Assembly (NCBI GenBank): GCA_036015235.1
Contig: CP107926.1
Coordinates: 5,041,501-5,105,500, forward strand
From: Streptomyces sp. NBC_00433
GTDB lineage: Bacteria; Actinomycetota; Actinomycetes; Streptomycetales; Streptomycetaceae
Length of the DNA: 64,000 bases
Direction of reading: 5' to 3'
The notes beneath the pieces are model-generated. The model was not told where the DNA came from. It made no database searches and was given only the letters and a program-made list of their open reading frames with translations. Shown in pieces: positions 34,717-43,151 of this stretch. Position 1 is the stretch's first letter, and each line of letters opens with the position of its first letter. Position numbers and translations under genes: made by a program.

Positions 34717-36336
34717 ATGAAGCAGGTCAAGAGGAGACCCTGGGCGCTGAGGGTACTGGCTGCCGCTGTCGGAGGGCTGCTGTTCAGCGCGTTGGTGGGG
34801 GCGCCCGCACAGGCTGAAGAGCAGCGGCGGGCCGGGATCGCATTGACGGCACTGAGCGTCGAGCAGGACACCGTGGACGCCACTTCAGGCAGCGGCACGG
34901 TGACGTTCGACTGGACTGTCACGGACGGGAACGACGCAGCGGCCGACATGTTGGGCGCCATCACGATTCAGCAGGTCGATGACGACGGAGGCCTGATCGG
35001 GGCACCGCACGACCTGACTTTCTCGTTCCAACCGCAATGGCCGTACCAGGCGAACGCGATCGCGGGCACGATGGCGTCCGCAGAGTACAGCTATGCCTTC
35101 GTGATTCCGCAGTATGCGGCCCGGTCCACGGCGCGATGGACTGTCGTGAAGGTTGCGGCGAAGGACGATCAGGGCGGAACTGCCACCGTGGGGCGGCAGA
35201 AACTGGCCGATTTCCACGCAGCGTTCACCGCTACGGAACTGGTCGACTCCACGGGACCGACATACGACAGCTTCACACCGGTACTGAACCAGCCGGCGTA
35301 TCTCTACAACGCCGACGAGTCCGTCACTGTGAGTTACTCCGTGTACATCGACGACGCCGACTCCGGTTTCTTCCGCGGCCAACTCCTCCTCGCAGGCCCG
35401 CAGGGCGCGGCGGCCAGTGGATCGATGCAGTTGGTGCCCAGCCCCGACGGCTCAATGGTGTGCGGGGACGGCGAATCGTACGACAACCACGATGTCTTCT
35501 GCACGGTCGATGTCACCATCCCCGCTGGGGCTCCCGCCGGGGACTGGTCGCCGTCCCGCCTCAGGCTTTTCGACGCCTCGGGGAACGTCAGCGTCAGCAG
35601 GGAGTTGTCCCAGGACCCCGTGCGCGTGACACAGAACAGCACGCTGACGGCATCCGACTTCGCCATCAGCCCTGGGCAGTTCAACAACTGGGACTCCATG
35701 GCGCAGTTGACCGTCACGCTGAAGCCGTCCGGTGTCCGGGAAGGGATTGCGTCCGTGACGGTTCTGTCGGACGACTGCAGCGGTTCGGTCACGGAGAACC
35801 CGGTGATAGCAGCCGACGGAACGGTCTCTGTGCAAATGTATGCAGCGCCGATCTACACGAGGAAGTGCACCGTCTCGGGAATCGGTCTTACCGACGGCGC
35901 CGGTGAGACGGCTGCTTACGGTGCGGCTTTCCACGGACCGGCCCTGAATCTGGTGGCGACCCAGATTCCCGACACCGCGGCCCCGGTGGTGAACGCAGCC
36001 TCGCTCGACACGACAACCGTTTCTGCCGACTCCCTGCCGGGCCAGGCCAAACTGACCCTCGATGTGACATCGTTCGTGGGCATCGACCGATTCAGCGTCA
36101 CCGTCTACGACGCCAACGGCACCTCGGTTGGCGGCCGATCCGGTGGCGTCAGTCCTGTGACGAGCGGCCCACTCATCCTGGCTGTGCCTTTGTACGATGG
36201 CCTTGCGCCGGGTGTGTACACGGTCGGCTTCGACCTCACGGATGTCGGCGGGCTGCGCACGCCCTACGGCTACCCCCAAGGCCCCGCCCTGCCTGTGCCG
36301 GGTGGACCGCTGCTCATCACTGTGACCGGCGACTGA
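34717..36336 (+). CDS. Secreted multi-domain beta-sandwich protein
   Basis: ATG 34717 follows GAGGGAGGGG. The signal peptide MKQVKRRPWALRVLAAAVGG...VGAPAQA is cleaved near residue 32. The 539-residue protein is rich in threonine, valine and aspartate, with at least three immunoglobulin- or cadherin-like repeats (VTFDWTVTDGNDAAADML, VTVSYSVYIDDADSGFFR, AKLTLDVTSFVGIDRFSV) and a disulfide candidate, CSGSV...KCTVSG. No catalytic motif or sortase signal is seen, so it is probably extracellular and adhesive or structural. Last gene of its cassette. Confidence 0.75.
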   Translation: MKQVKRRPWALRVLAAAVGGLLFSALVGAPAQAEEQRRAGIALTALSVEQDTVDATSGSGTVTFDWTVTDGNDAAADMLGAITIQQVDDDGGLIGAPHDLTFSFQPQWPYQANAIAGTMASAEYSYAFVIPQYAARSTARWTVVKVAAKDDQGGTATVGRQKLADFHAAFTATELVDSTGPTYDSFTPVLNQPAYLYNADESVTVSYSVYIDDADSGFFRGQLLLAGPQGAAASGSMQLVPSPDGSMVCGDGESYDNHDVFCTVDVTIPAGAPAGDWSPSRLRLFDASGNVSVSRELSQDPVRVTQNSTLTASDFAISPGQFNNWDSMAQLTVTLKPSGVREGIASVTVLSDDCSGSVTENPVIAADGTVSVQMYAAPIYTRKCTVSGIGLTDGAGETAAYGAAFHGPALNLVATQIPDTAAPVVNAASLDTTTVSADSLPGQAKLTLDVTSFVGIDRFSVTVYDANGTSVGGRSGGVSPVTSGPLILAVPLYDGLAPGVYTVGFDLTDVGGLRTPYGYPQGPALPVPGGPLLITVTGD

Positions 36337-36418
36337 GTCTTCGCGGCGAGCAGCGGCTGCCTGACCCCGCTACTCGCCGTGCCTTCCACTGGGCTGGGGC
36401 GGTGGTGGCATACCCACG

Positions 36419-36439
36419 GCCACCCTTCATGAGGGTGGC
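36419..36439 (+). terminator. Hairpin after the secreted protein gene
   Basis: GCCACCCTTCATGAGGGTGGC is a perfect stem with a 5-nt loop, about 80 bp after the stop at 36336 and directly against the class B arm repeats that begin at 36442. Confidence 0.7.
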
Positions 36440-36441
36440 TG

Positions 36442-36669
36442 GTCTCAGTTCTGGTCTCATTCAGCTACGTCCGGGGCCGTCCACAGCCACCCCGGATAAC
36501 GGTTCCGTCCCTGGTCAGTTCGCACCCGCTTCCTGGTGTACAGCCTCGTGACCCGTTGGAAAGCGTGTTGGGGGCAACCCCTCACGAGTTCGAATCTCGT
36601 ATCCTCCGCCAGTGCCTCACCGGGCACGACGTCGATGGCCCCCGCTGCTCGCAGCGGGGGCCATCGACG
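36442..36669 (+). repeat. att site 2, class B arms + tRNA-Ser 3' half + hairpin
   Basis: Class B arm repeats GTCTCAGT (36442) and GTCTCATT (36454) lie 12 bp apart and 116 bp before the tRNA core (36558-36611). The core and the hairpin (36630-36669) are identical to site 1, although the 116-bp spacer is quite different (CGTGACCCGTT before the core instead of CGGACGAACAGTT). Identity thus starts at the anticodon loop. Confidence 0.9.
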
Positions 36670-36705
36670 TTTTGAGCCCAACTGGCGCTGCGGCCCGCCC
36701 CGACG

Positions 36706-37686
36706 TCAGCTCGCCAGTGCCTCGCCGAGCCTGGCGTGCGCGGCGCCGGGGAGTGCCTGGTGCAGGGCTTCGGCCCGTGAGCGGACGAGCCCGTCGCGGT
36801 ACGCCTGCGGCAGCCGCTCCCAGATGCCGACCGCCTTGTCGGCTGCCGCCACCGGGTCGCCGTCCGCGTTCAGGCAGGTGGCGGCGTCCATCTCCAGTGG
36901 CGCCCGCGTCATCACGGAAGGCGATGTGGTGAGGGCCAGCGCCGCCTCCTGCTCGGCGTATGCCTCGCGCGTACGCCCCATGAGGGTGAACGCCTGCGAG
37001 AGGTGGACGTGGTGCTTCTGCAGCGGGTAACCGAACCACGTGTCGGCGGACTGGCTCCCGTCAATGCGCCCCGCGATCAGGCGGGCGTCGGCCACAGAAC
37101 GAAGCGCGCCTTGGTCGTCCCCGGCGGACGCGAGTGCCCGAGCGGTGACGGCCGCGGCGAGGGCGGCAGCCGCTGACGGCGCCTGGCCGGCTTCGGCGCG
37201 GGCGCGCGTGGCGAGGTCGGCTGCGGAGCGCGGGGCGCCGTAGTTGAGGGGGACCATCGCGTGCCGGGCCAGTGCCCAGGCGAGCATCTGCCGGTCGCCT
37301 GACTCGCGGGCTGCCTGCTCGGCGGTCGCGAACCAGCCGTGCGCGTCGCGCTGGTCGCTGCGGTCGTGCTGGATGATCGCCACCAGTCCGGTGATCCCGG
37401 CTGCCGTACGGGCCAGGTCCGCTCGGGTCCCGGTCGCGTGGGGGCAGCTGAGAACGTCCCGCAGCAGGTCGAGGTCACCTCGCATCTCCGCGAGAACGAC
37501 CGCCGGCGGACGACCGCGGTAGCCCCCGCGGTGACGTTCGAACGCCCCGTCCAGGTAGGCGAGATCACCTGCGTCGGAGCCGGACAGAGCCGCATTGAAG
37601 CCCTGCCTGGCCTCCGCGAGACCAGGCAGCGCGACCGCGCCGGTCGCAGCGGCAGCTGCCGCGCCGAGGAAGCGTCGTCGATCCAC
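36706..37686 (-). CDS. TPR-type regulator C-terminal half without its HTH
   Basis: MDRRRFLGAAAAAATGAVAL resembles a Tat signal but equals the linker found inside Streptomyces XRE-TPR regulators, between the HTH and the repeats. The remaining 300 residues are helical repeats (AGITGLVAIIQHDRSDQRDA, AWALARHAMVPLNYGAPRSA). No HTH is encoded upstream, so it is either a truncated regulator or a stand-alone repeat protein. First gene right of att site 2, reading toward the site. Confidence 0.65.
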   Translation of the reverse strand: MDRRRFLGAAAAAATGAVALPGLAEARQGFNAALSGSDAGDLAYLDGAFERHRGGYRGRPPAVVLAEMRGDLDLLRDVLSCPHATGTRADLARTAAGITGLVAIIQHDRSDQRDAHGWFATAEQAARESGDRQMLAWALARHAMVPLNYGAPRSAADLATRARAEAGQAPSAAAALAAAVTARALASAGDDQGALRSVADARLIAGRIDGSQSADTWFGYPLQKHHVHLSQAFTLMGRTREAYAEQEAALALTTSPSVMTRAPLEMDAATCLNADGDPVAAADKAVGIWERLPQAYRDGLVRSRAEALHQALPGAAHARLGEALAS

Positions 37687-37711
37687 CTCCGTGCCCTCCT
37701 CTCCTTCACCG

Positions 37712-37906
37712 ATGCCGGACCCGGGGAGACGTTGGAGTCTGCGCCGCTGCCTGCGCGACGAAAGCGGCCTGAGCGTGGTCGTCTACAGCGCGCCTCCCGA
37801 AACCGCGGCTGAAGACGCCCTGAAGCTGCTCGCCAGCCGGTCTGCCACCATCGAACGGGAGCAGGACGCAGAATCCGCGGGCAATCCGACGATCCGCCAG
37901 CCCTGA
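37712..37906 (+). CDS. Possible small protein of 64 residues
   Basis: MPDPGRRWSLRRCLRDESGL then SVVVYSAPPETAAEDALKLL shows Streptomyces-like codon use from about 37750 on and may be the 3' end of a larger lost gene. It starts just upstream of the reverse TPR gene's ATG. Evidence is codon use only. 37907-38003 holds nothing recognisable. Confidence 0.3.
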   Translation: MPDPGRRWSLRRCLRDESGLSVVVYSAPPETAAEDALKLLASRSATIEREQDAESAGNPTIRQP

Positions 37907-38003
37907 CGGTCGGCGCCGGCCCCTTCCGGGGCCGACTTGGACCGGCAACGCCGCGAGAGACGGACAGCGACGGAGCGGCACAGGATTGCGTCCGAGGCGG
38001 TGC

Positions 38004-38477
38004 TCAGCCGTTCGCGAGTTCCTGGCGCAGTGTGGCGGCGATGCGGGTGAGGGCGGCCGTGAGGTGGCGGCGCTGGGCGGCGCTGAGCGGGTCGAACACG
38101 AGCCGTTTGACCTGTGCCACGTGTTCCGGCGCGCTCTCGACGAGCTTCTGCCGGCCGGCGTCGGTCAGGGTGGCGAGGGTGTACCGGCCGTCGCCGGGGT
38201 CGGGTCGGCGGGTGACCCAGTCGCGGGTTTCGAAGCGGTCCATGACCTTTGACAGGCGGGGCTGGGTGCTGTCGCAGACCCGGGCCAGGTCGCTGAGCCG
38301 CATCGTGGCCTCGTCGGCCATGGACAGCCGGGCCAGCACCCCGTACTCGAAGTTGGAGATGCCCGCGTCTCGCTGCAACTGGCGGTCGAGGGTCGCGGGG
38401 AGGGCGATGACGACCGTCAGCAGCGCCTGCCACAGGTCCTGCTGTTCGTCGTCAAGCCAGGGTGACCGCGTGTCCAT
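38004..38477 (-). CDS. MarR-family repressor
   Basis: The protein is 157 residues, MDTRSPWLDDEQQDLWQALL. The winged helix is RLSDLARVCDSTQPRLSKVM then DRFETRDWVTRRPDPGDGRY, with the wing in RYTLATLTDAGRQKL. It is divergent from a dioxygenase and faces five palindromic boxes in the 157-bp gap, so it very likely represses both directions and responds to a phenolic or quinone ligand. ATG 38477 is chosen because earlier codons would overlap the operators. Confidence 0.92.
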   Translation of the reverse strand: MDTRSPWLDDEQQDLWQALLTVVIALPATLDRQLQRDAGISNFEYGVLARLSMADEATMRLSDLARVCDSTQPRLSKVMDRFETRDWVTRRPDPGDGRYTLATLTDAGRQKLVESAPEHVAQVKRLVFDPLSAAQRRHLTAALTRIAATLRQELANG

Positions 38478-38489
38478 GAGTCCCATCAT

Positions 38490-38618
38490 ACTTGCCCCGG
38501 CAACTCGCATCACTTGTTCAGGAAACTCATTGCGGGGTAGCTTCTCACTTGCCCAGGCAACTCAATGCGGGGTACCTTCCACTTGCTCAGGCAAGTTTCT
38601 TCATGTGCCTAGGCAAGT
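38490..38618. promoter_or_regulatory. Array of five MarR operator boxes
   Basis: Five 16-bp boxes on the pattern ACTTGCCCAGGCAAGT: 38490 (ACTTGCCCCGGCAACT), 38512 (ACTTGTTCAGGAAACT), 38547 (ACTTGCCCAGGCAACT), 38581 (ACTTGCTCAGGCAAGT, near-perfect palindrome) and 38603 (ATGTGCCTAGGCAAGT). Centre spacings are 22, 35, 34 and 22 bp, a mirror-symmetric layout. The last box ends 1 bp before the dioxygenase RBS. Confidence 0.85.
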
Positions 38619-38634
38619 AAAGGAGCTGATCTCT

Positions 38635-39513
38635 GTGACTCCAGCGACCAATCTGACCTCACCTTTTACATCACGCGGGCCAGCCGCGGCGTACGACGAC
38701 CTCCTCGCCCGGGTGCTGCGACAGGCGCGCGACCAGCGGATATGGGAACCCTCGGACGGGCCCCTACCCAGCCTCTTCGTCAGTCACGGCGCCCCGTTCA
38801 CCTTCGACGATCCGCAGTGGCTCGACGCCCTCTTCGACTGGGGCCGGTCGTTGCCCAAACCGCGGGCCATCGTCGTCGTCTCGGCCCACTGGGAACAGGC
38901 ACCGGTCGCAATCTCCGGAGCCGCGGCCGGCACCCCGCTGTACTACGACTTCAGCGGCTTCCACCCCCGCTACAAGACCCTTCCCTACGCGACCCCGGAC
39001 GCCACCGACCTGGCCCGGCGCCTCACCGGCCTGCTGGGCCCGACGCCGGTGCACCAGTTCGCCGGCCGCGGCCTCGACCACGGCGCCTTCATCCCGCTCA
39101 TGGCCATGTACCCCGCGGCCGACGTCCCGGTCGTACAGCTGTCCATGCCCAGCCTCGAACCCGCCGCCCTGCTCGCCCTCGGGGCACGGCTGCGGCCCCT
39201 GCGCGACGAAGGCATCCTCGTCCTCGGCTCGGGCTTCATGACCCACAGCTTCGCCGTCTTCCACCGACCCGAGCTCGCCTCCGACACCACCGCCTTCGAC
39301 GCATGGGCCGTCGACGCCCTCGCCCGGGGCGACGCCGACGCCCTCACCGACTACCGCCGCAAGGCGCCCGGCGCCGCCGTCGCCCATCCGACGGCCGACC
39401 ACTTCGTCCCGCTGCTGTGCAGCGTCGGCGGCGCCGACGACCCCGCCAGCGCGATCAGCGCCATCGACCGCATGGTGATGGGCAACTCGACCCGGTCGCT
39501 GCAGCTGACCTGA
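38635..39513 (+). CDS. DODA/LigB-type extradiol ring-cleavage dioxygenase
   Basis: GTG 38635 has AAGGAG upstream. The family pattern is clear: LPSLFVSHGAPFTFDD (first metal histidine), AIVVVSAHWEQAPVAISGAA (second), RGLDHGAFIPLMAMYP (third) and HPTADHFVPLL (catalytic region). Members open catechol-type rings with O2 using Zn or Fe. With the adjacent NADP-dependent oxidoreductase and MarR repressor it forms an inducible detoxification unit for aromatic or quinone compounds. The substrate is unknown. Confidence 0.9.
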   Translation: MTPATNLTSPFTSRGPAAAYDDLLARVLRQARDQRIWEPSDGPLPSLFVSHGAPFTFDDPQWLDALFDWGRSLPKPRAIVVVSAHWEQAPVAISGAAAGTPLYYDFSGFHPRYKTLPYATPDATDLARRLTGLLGPTPVHQFAGRGLDHGAFIPLMAMYPAADVPVVQLSMPSLEPAALLALGARLRPLRDEGILVLGSGFMTHSFAVFHRPELASDTTAFDAWAVDALARGDADALTDYRRKAPGAAVAHPTADHFVPLLCSVGGADDPASAISAIDRMVMGNSTRSLQLT

Positions 39514-39606
39514 GCACCTCGACACCTCGTCGACGTGGCTCCCCCTATCCGTCCGATCGCCTCAATCCCGTGGCGACGGCATCAACACACCCTGGAGACA
39601 ACTGTC

Positions 39607-40542
39607 ATGAAGGCCATGCGCTTCCACGAGTACGGCAGCACCGAGGTCCTGCGCTACGAGGACGTGGACCGGCCGATTCCCGGCACCGGGCAGGTGCTGG
39701 TACGGATGGCGGCCACGTCGTTCAACCCGGTCGACGACCACATCCGCGCCGGCCACCTGGCCGAGCTGATGCCGATCACTTTCCCCTATGTGATGGGGAT
39801 CGACCTGGCGGGCACCGTCGCCGAACTCGGCGTGGGTGTGACAGGCCTGACGGTCGGCGACCCGGTCGTGGCCATGCTGCCCCTGGACTCCGCCGGCGGC
39901 GCCGCCGAGTACGCCCTCGTCCCGGCCGAATCCCTGGCCCCGGCACCGAAGACCGTCGAGCTGGCCGACGTCGCCGCGCTGCCCCTGACCGGCCTCGCGG
40001 CCTGGCAGCTGGTCTACGAACTGGCCGAGCTGAAGCCCGGCCAGACCGTCCTGGTCAACGGGGCGGGAGGCGCGGTGGGCAGCCTCGTGGTGCAGCTCGC
40101 CGTCGACGCGGGAGCGCACGTGACCGCGGTGGACGGCCCGCAGCACGCCGACCGCCTCCGCGGCTACGGTGCGGAGCGGGTCGCCGGCCCCCTCGATCTC
40201 GCCGCGGGCCCGGCCGCCGTGGGCGGCCCGTTCCAGGTCGTGGTGAACCACGTGCGCCTCTCCCCGGAAGGGCTCGCGCGGTTGACGGACTACGTCGCCG
40301 ACGGCGGCACCGCCGCCAGCAGCGCCGGCCCGGTTCCCGAGGACCCCGCCCGCGGAGTGCGCAGCGCGAACCTGTGGGTCCGCCCCGACGGAACCCAGCT
40401 GACCGAACTGGCCGCCAAGATCGACGCAGGCAAGCTCCACATCCACGTGGCCGCCCGCCGTCCGGTGACCGACCTCCCCGCCATCCACGAGGACGCCGCC
40501 GCCGGGCGACTGCCCGGCAAGACGGTCGTACTCGTCCCCTGA
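39607..40542 (+). CDS. NADP-dependent MDR oxidoreductase (quinone reductase type)
   Basis: 311 residues: MKAMRFHEYGSTEVLRYEDV, the GroES-like domain, then VLVNGAGGAVGSLVVQLAVD with the AxxGxxG nucleotide loop. No zinc-binding cysteine/histidine set is seen, so it is the zinc-free quinone-reductase branch. It lies 93 bp after the dioxygenase and is probably co-transcribed under the five-box MarR control. It would reduce quinones or enones. Confidence 0.9.
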   Translation: MKAMRFHEYGSTEVLRYEDVDRPIPGTGQVLVRMAATSFNPVDDHIRAGHLAELMPITFPYVMGIDLAGTVAELGVGVTGLTVGDPVVAMLPLDSAGGAAEYALVPAESLAPAPKTVELADVAALPLTGLAAWQLVYELAELKPGQTVLVNGAGGAVGSLVVQLAVDAGAHVTAVDGPQHADRLRGYGAERVAGPLDLAAGPAAVGGPFQVVVNHVRLSPEGLARLTDYVADGGTAASSAGPVPEDPARGVRSANLWVRPDGTQLTELAAKIDAGKLHIHVAARRPVTDLPAIHEDAAAGRLPGKTVVLVP

Positions 40543-40554
40543 CCACACCCTCAC

Positions 40555-40956
40555 GGCCCAACCGGGCCACCTGCCGTCCGGCTCGCCGGCGATCATGCGG
40601 CGCACACTCGGCGTCGCCACTGCTCCCCCGCTCCTCGGCGCCGGTGCGTCGTGGCCGGCGATCCGGTACAGGTAGTCGCGCTCGTTGCCCGTCAGCCGCA
40701 GCGCCCGGGGGAGAGAGGCCAGCATGTGCTCGCTGGGTTGCGGACAGCACTGCTGCTCCAGCCGCGTGTAGTAGTCGGTCGACATCACGGCGAGGGACGC
40801 GACCTCCTCACGCCGCAGACCCCGAGCCCGCCGACGCGCACCTGAGGGAAGGGCGGCGTCCTCCGGCTGAAGCGCCTCGCGGCGGCGGCGCAGGAAGTCG
40901 GGGAGGCTGCCCGGCTGTGGGACGTCTCCTGCGACCTGGCCGACGTCACCTTCGCG
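40555..40956 (-). pseudogene. N-terminal fragment of an XRE (MmyB-like) regulator
   Basis: The reverse frame reads SLPDFLRRRREALQPEDAAL, then GLRREEVASLAVMSTDYYTR and LEQQCCPQPSEHMLASLPRA, the XRE HTH of MmyB-type regulators, and ends within ATPSVRRMIAGEPDGRWPG where the ligand domain should begin. No start codon fits the 5' end cleanly and the C-terminal domain is missing. The remnant lies at the right edge of its cassette, 100 bp from att site 3. Confidence 0.75.
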
Positions 40957-41062
40957 TGACGACCACGCGCAGGACGAACAGGGACGGCGGCCTGGTCCCG
41001 CCGTTCGCTCGGCCAAGGGCCGCCAGGGTTCCTGTGCCGCCAGCGGGCCGGGGGGCCCGGGG

Positions 41063-41290
41063 GTTGCAGTTCGGGTTGCATTCAGCCGCGTCCGCGGAGG
41101 TCCACAAGGAGAGGGGCGAGGCACCCCGCAGCAGGTCAGGACGCTGACGAACCCGACCGGACGCCCGGACGATCAGTTGGAAAGCGTGTTGGGGGCAACC
41201 CCTCACGAGTTCGAATCTCGTATCCTCCGCCAGTGCCTCACCGGGCACGACGTCGATGGGCCCCACCGCTCGCGGTGGGGCCCATCGACG
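41063..41290 (+). repeat. att site 3, class A arms + tRNA-Ser 3' half + variant hairpin
   Basis: Class A arms GTTGCAGT (41063) and GTTGCATT (41075), 12 bp apart, 116 bp before the core (41179-41232), which is identical to sites 1 and 2. The hairpin (41251-41290) differs on both arms: GGGCCCCACCG pairs with CGGTGGGGCCC. These compensatory changes keep the stem perfect, which implies the structure matters. Confidence 0.9.
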
Positions 41291-41310
41291 TCGTGCCCGG
41301 TCGGACGGTG

Positions 41311-42417
41311 TCAGGCGATGTTGAAGTGGCGGGAGACCTCGTCGATGGTGAAGTGGGCTCGAAGCTTGCACGCGGAGTTCTGGTTGGCGAAGAAGCCCGC
41401 CCGCCACAGGGCCTGATCGCGTGGGACAGCCTTCTCCCAGGTGATCGGGACGACCCATTCGCGGCGGTCCTCACCGGATTCCGTTGCCGGAGTGCCGGAG
41501 GCGTGTTGGTAGGTTCCCTGGAGAGGGAGCCGGCTCATGGGCACTGCCTCGCCGTCCACGGTGAGAGCCACGCTCTCGAACGGCTGCGCCTCGCTGGAGA
41601 CGGTCCCGACGCCCACATAGCCGGCCTTGGGGATGTGGGTGAAGACGCGTGCTCCGACGGGCAGGGCACGAAGGGTGCGGGAGAACCAGTCGCCACCGCC
41701 GGCGGATACGAAGCCGTAGCGGCGTGCGTCGTCCCAGCTACGGCCGCCGGGTTCCTCGCCGAACGAGATGTACCAGTCCGTGCCGTTCCACGGTTCCCGC
41801 TTTCCCCCGGTCGTGATTCCCACGGACGTCTCCGCAGCGTCGACATCGTCGATCAGCCAGGAGCGGGCCAGGTACGAACGGCCCTCATCGACGAAGTAGC
41901 GGAAGAAGAGCACATTGATCGGGACTTGGAAGCCCGATGCCAGATAGGTGACGATTCTCTCGGTCGCAGCGTCGACCTCACTCGCGACCACCGTGAGCGT
42001 GTGCGCCGCGTTCAGCGCATCCGGCGGGCTGGTCCCGAACCGGAGGGCGAACGCCTCGTCCAGTTCCTCTGCCGCTCCGGTGTCCCGCGCGTAGGCCGCG
42101 TAGATATCACGTATGTGCTCGTTGCTCAGATCCTGAACCCAGCTTCCGTAGTCGAGAAGTTGGGCGACGACATCCCGGGGAGTGCGGTCCCGTTTGAGTT
42201 CCAGGACGTGCAGGCAGCCCTCGGCGTCCATGCCCAGCAGATCGATGACCTTGCTGTGGCGTGTCAGCAGTTGCCGGCCGATCAGCAGTATCGGCCGACC
42301 CAGGATCGCCGGGTCCGCCACGATGAGCTCCTCCAGCCGGGACTCCAGCGGCATCGGCGTCGTGGTGACACGTACTGGTCGGTCGTCCACGCGCCACAAC
42401 CCGAACTCAAGCGGCAC
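41311..42417 (-). CDS. NucS/DUF91-like PD-(D/E)XK nuclease-fold protein
   Basis: GTG 42417 has GAGGAGGGG upstream. LEELIVADPAILGRPILLIG, then KVIDLLGMDAEGCLHVLELK (D...ExK active site, residues about 60-80) and RDVVAQLLDYGSWVQDL match the nuclease domain of NucS-type proteins. The C-terminal 230 residues are unassigned (TDWYISFGEEPGGRSWDDAR; GARVFTHIPKAGYVGVG looks PUA/EVE-like). It may cut or bind modified DNA, so a defence or repair role is possible. Reads toward att site 3. Confidence 0.7.
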   Translation of the reverse strand: MPLEFGLWRVDDRPVRVTTTPMPLESRLEELIVADPAILGRPILLIGRQLLTRHSKVIDLLGMDAEGCLHVLELKRDRTPRDVVAQLLDYGSWVQDLSNEHIRDIYAAYARDTGAAEELDEAFALRFGTSPPDALNAAHTLTVVASEVDAATERIVTYLASGFQVPINVLFFRYFVDEGRSYLARSWLIDDVDAAETSVGITTGGKREPWNGTDWYISFGEEPGGRSWDDARRYGFVSAGGGDWFSRTLRALPVGARVFTHIPKAGYVGVGTVSSEAQPFESVALTVDGEAVPMSRLPLQGTYQHASGTPATESGEDRREWVVPITWEKAVPRDQALWRAGFFANQNSACKLRAHFTIDEVSRHFNIA

Positions 42418-43151
42418 AGCGGTCCCCTCCTCGATCCGATGTCCCCTGCGAGTCAAGGGATATCAGCGCACGGCGAGGTCTGCCGGCATCTCTCCATATG
42501 GCCGGACAAGGGATCCACTGCCCCAGCCGCCGAGGTCCTGCTGCCCGTGGACTCCGTCGTGACGATGGCGGCGACGGCCACCGTTGCCGACCCCGATCAG
42601 GCCGAGGGGCTGCGGGGCGGGCTGTTCGCCACCTGGTCCGCCTCCTCGACCTGGCCATGAACCTCGATGACGTGATCGCATCCGTCTCCAGCTGACCGGA
42701 CCACAGATGCCGCCCACATCGGAAGTCTTGGCGCAGGGAGCGGTGAGCGCGCCCTGTGGAGCGCCGATCGACGTCCAAGGGGCGCGTCGTCGCTGTGGTC
42801 GCGCGGGCCCCCGCGGGCTCGCGCAAGCCACGACCGGTATTGCTCAGGGGCGCATTACGGTGTGGCGTCAGGGGCTTCCGGCTGGTGTAGATGCCGCAAT
42901 CCACACCGGCCCCGGAAGGCTCTTACCCGTTCAAGATCCCAAGACGGTGATCATCACCACTGTCCACAACCTCCCAGGACAGGACAGCGGGCGCCGCAGG
43001 CCAACCGCGCGCCGGTGGCGGTCGCCCCGATGGTGCGGAACAGACCGCGGGAGGAGGTTCCTCCGGAAGAGTGCTAGCGTCATTAACAGGGGGTAATCCG
43101 ATGATTTCTCCGGTTTCTCCGTCCCCCTGAGCAAACAGTGAGCAGGGCGAG
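42418..43151. other. Long intergenic region in cassette 3
   Basis: No gene is recognised in 734 bases. A frame near 42530-42660 (EVLLPVDSVVTMAATATVAD) has coding-like codon use but no start. A long imperfect hairpin lies at 42871-42921 (GGGGCTTCCGG with CCCCGGAAGGC). The region looks like gene remnants. Confidence 0.4.

Noticed and set aside
36706..37686. Tat-exported protein because of MDRRRFLG and an alanine-rich stretch
   Set aside because: The same segment is the usual linker inside XRE-TPR regulators; the rest is cytoplasmic-type TPR sequence.
38742..41147. 801-codon forward frame over the dioxygenase and oxidoreductase
   Set aside because: Arginine/proline-rich out-of-frame reading of two well-supported genes.
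42498..42695. Small forward ORF in cassette 3
   Set aside because: Arginine/glycine-rich with no RBS and poor codon use compared with the frame next to it.
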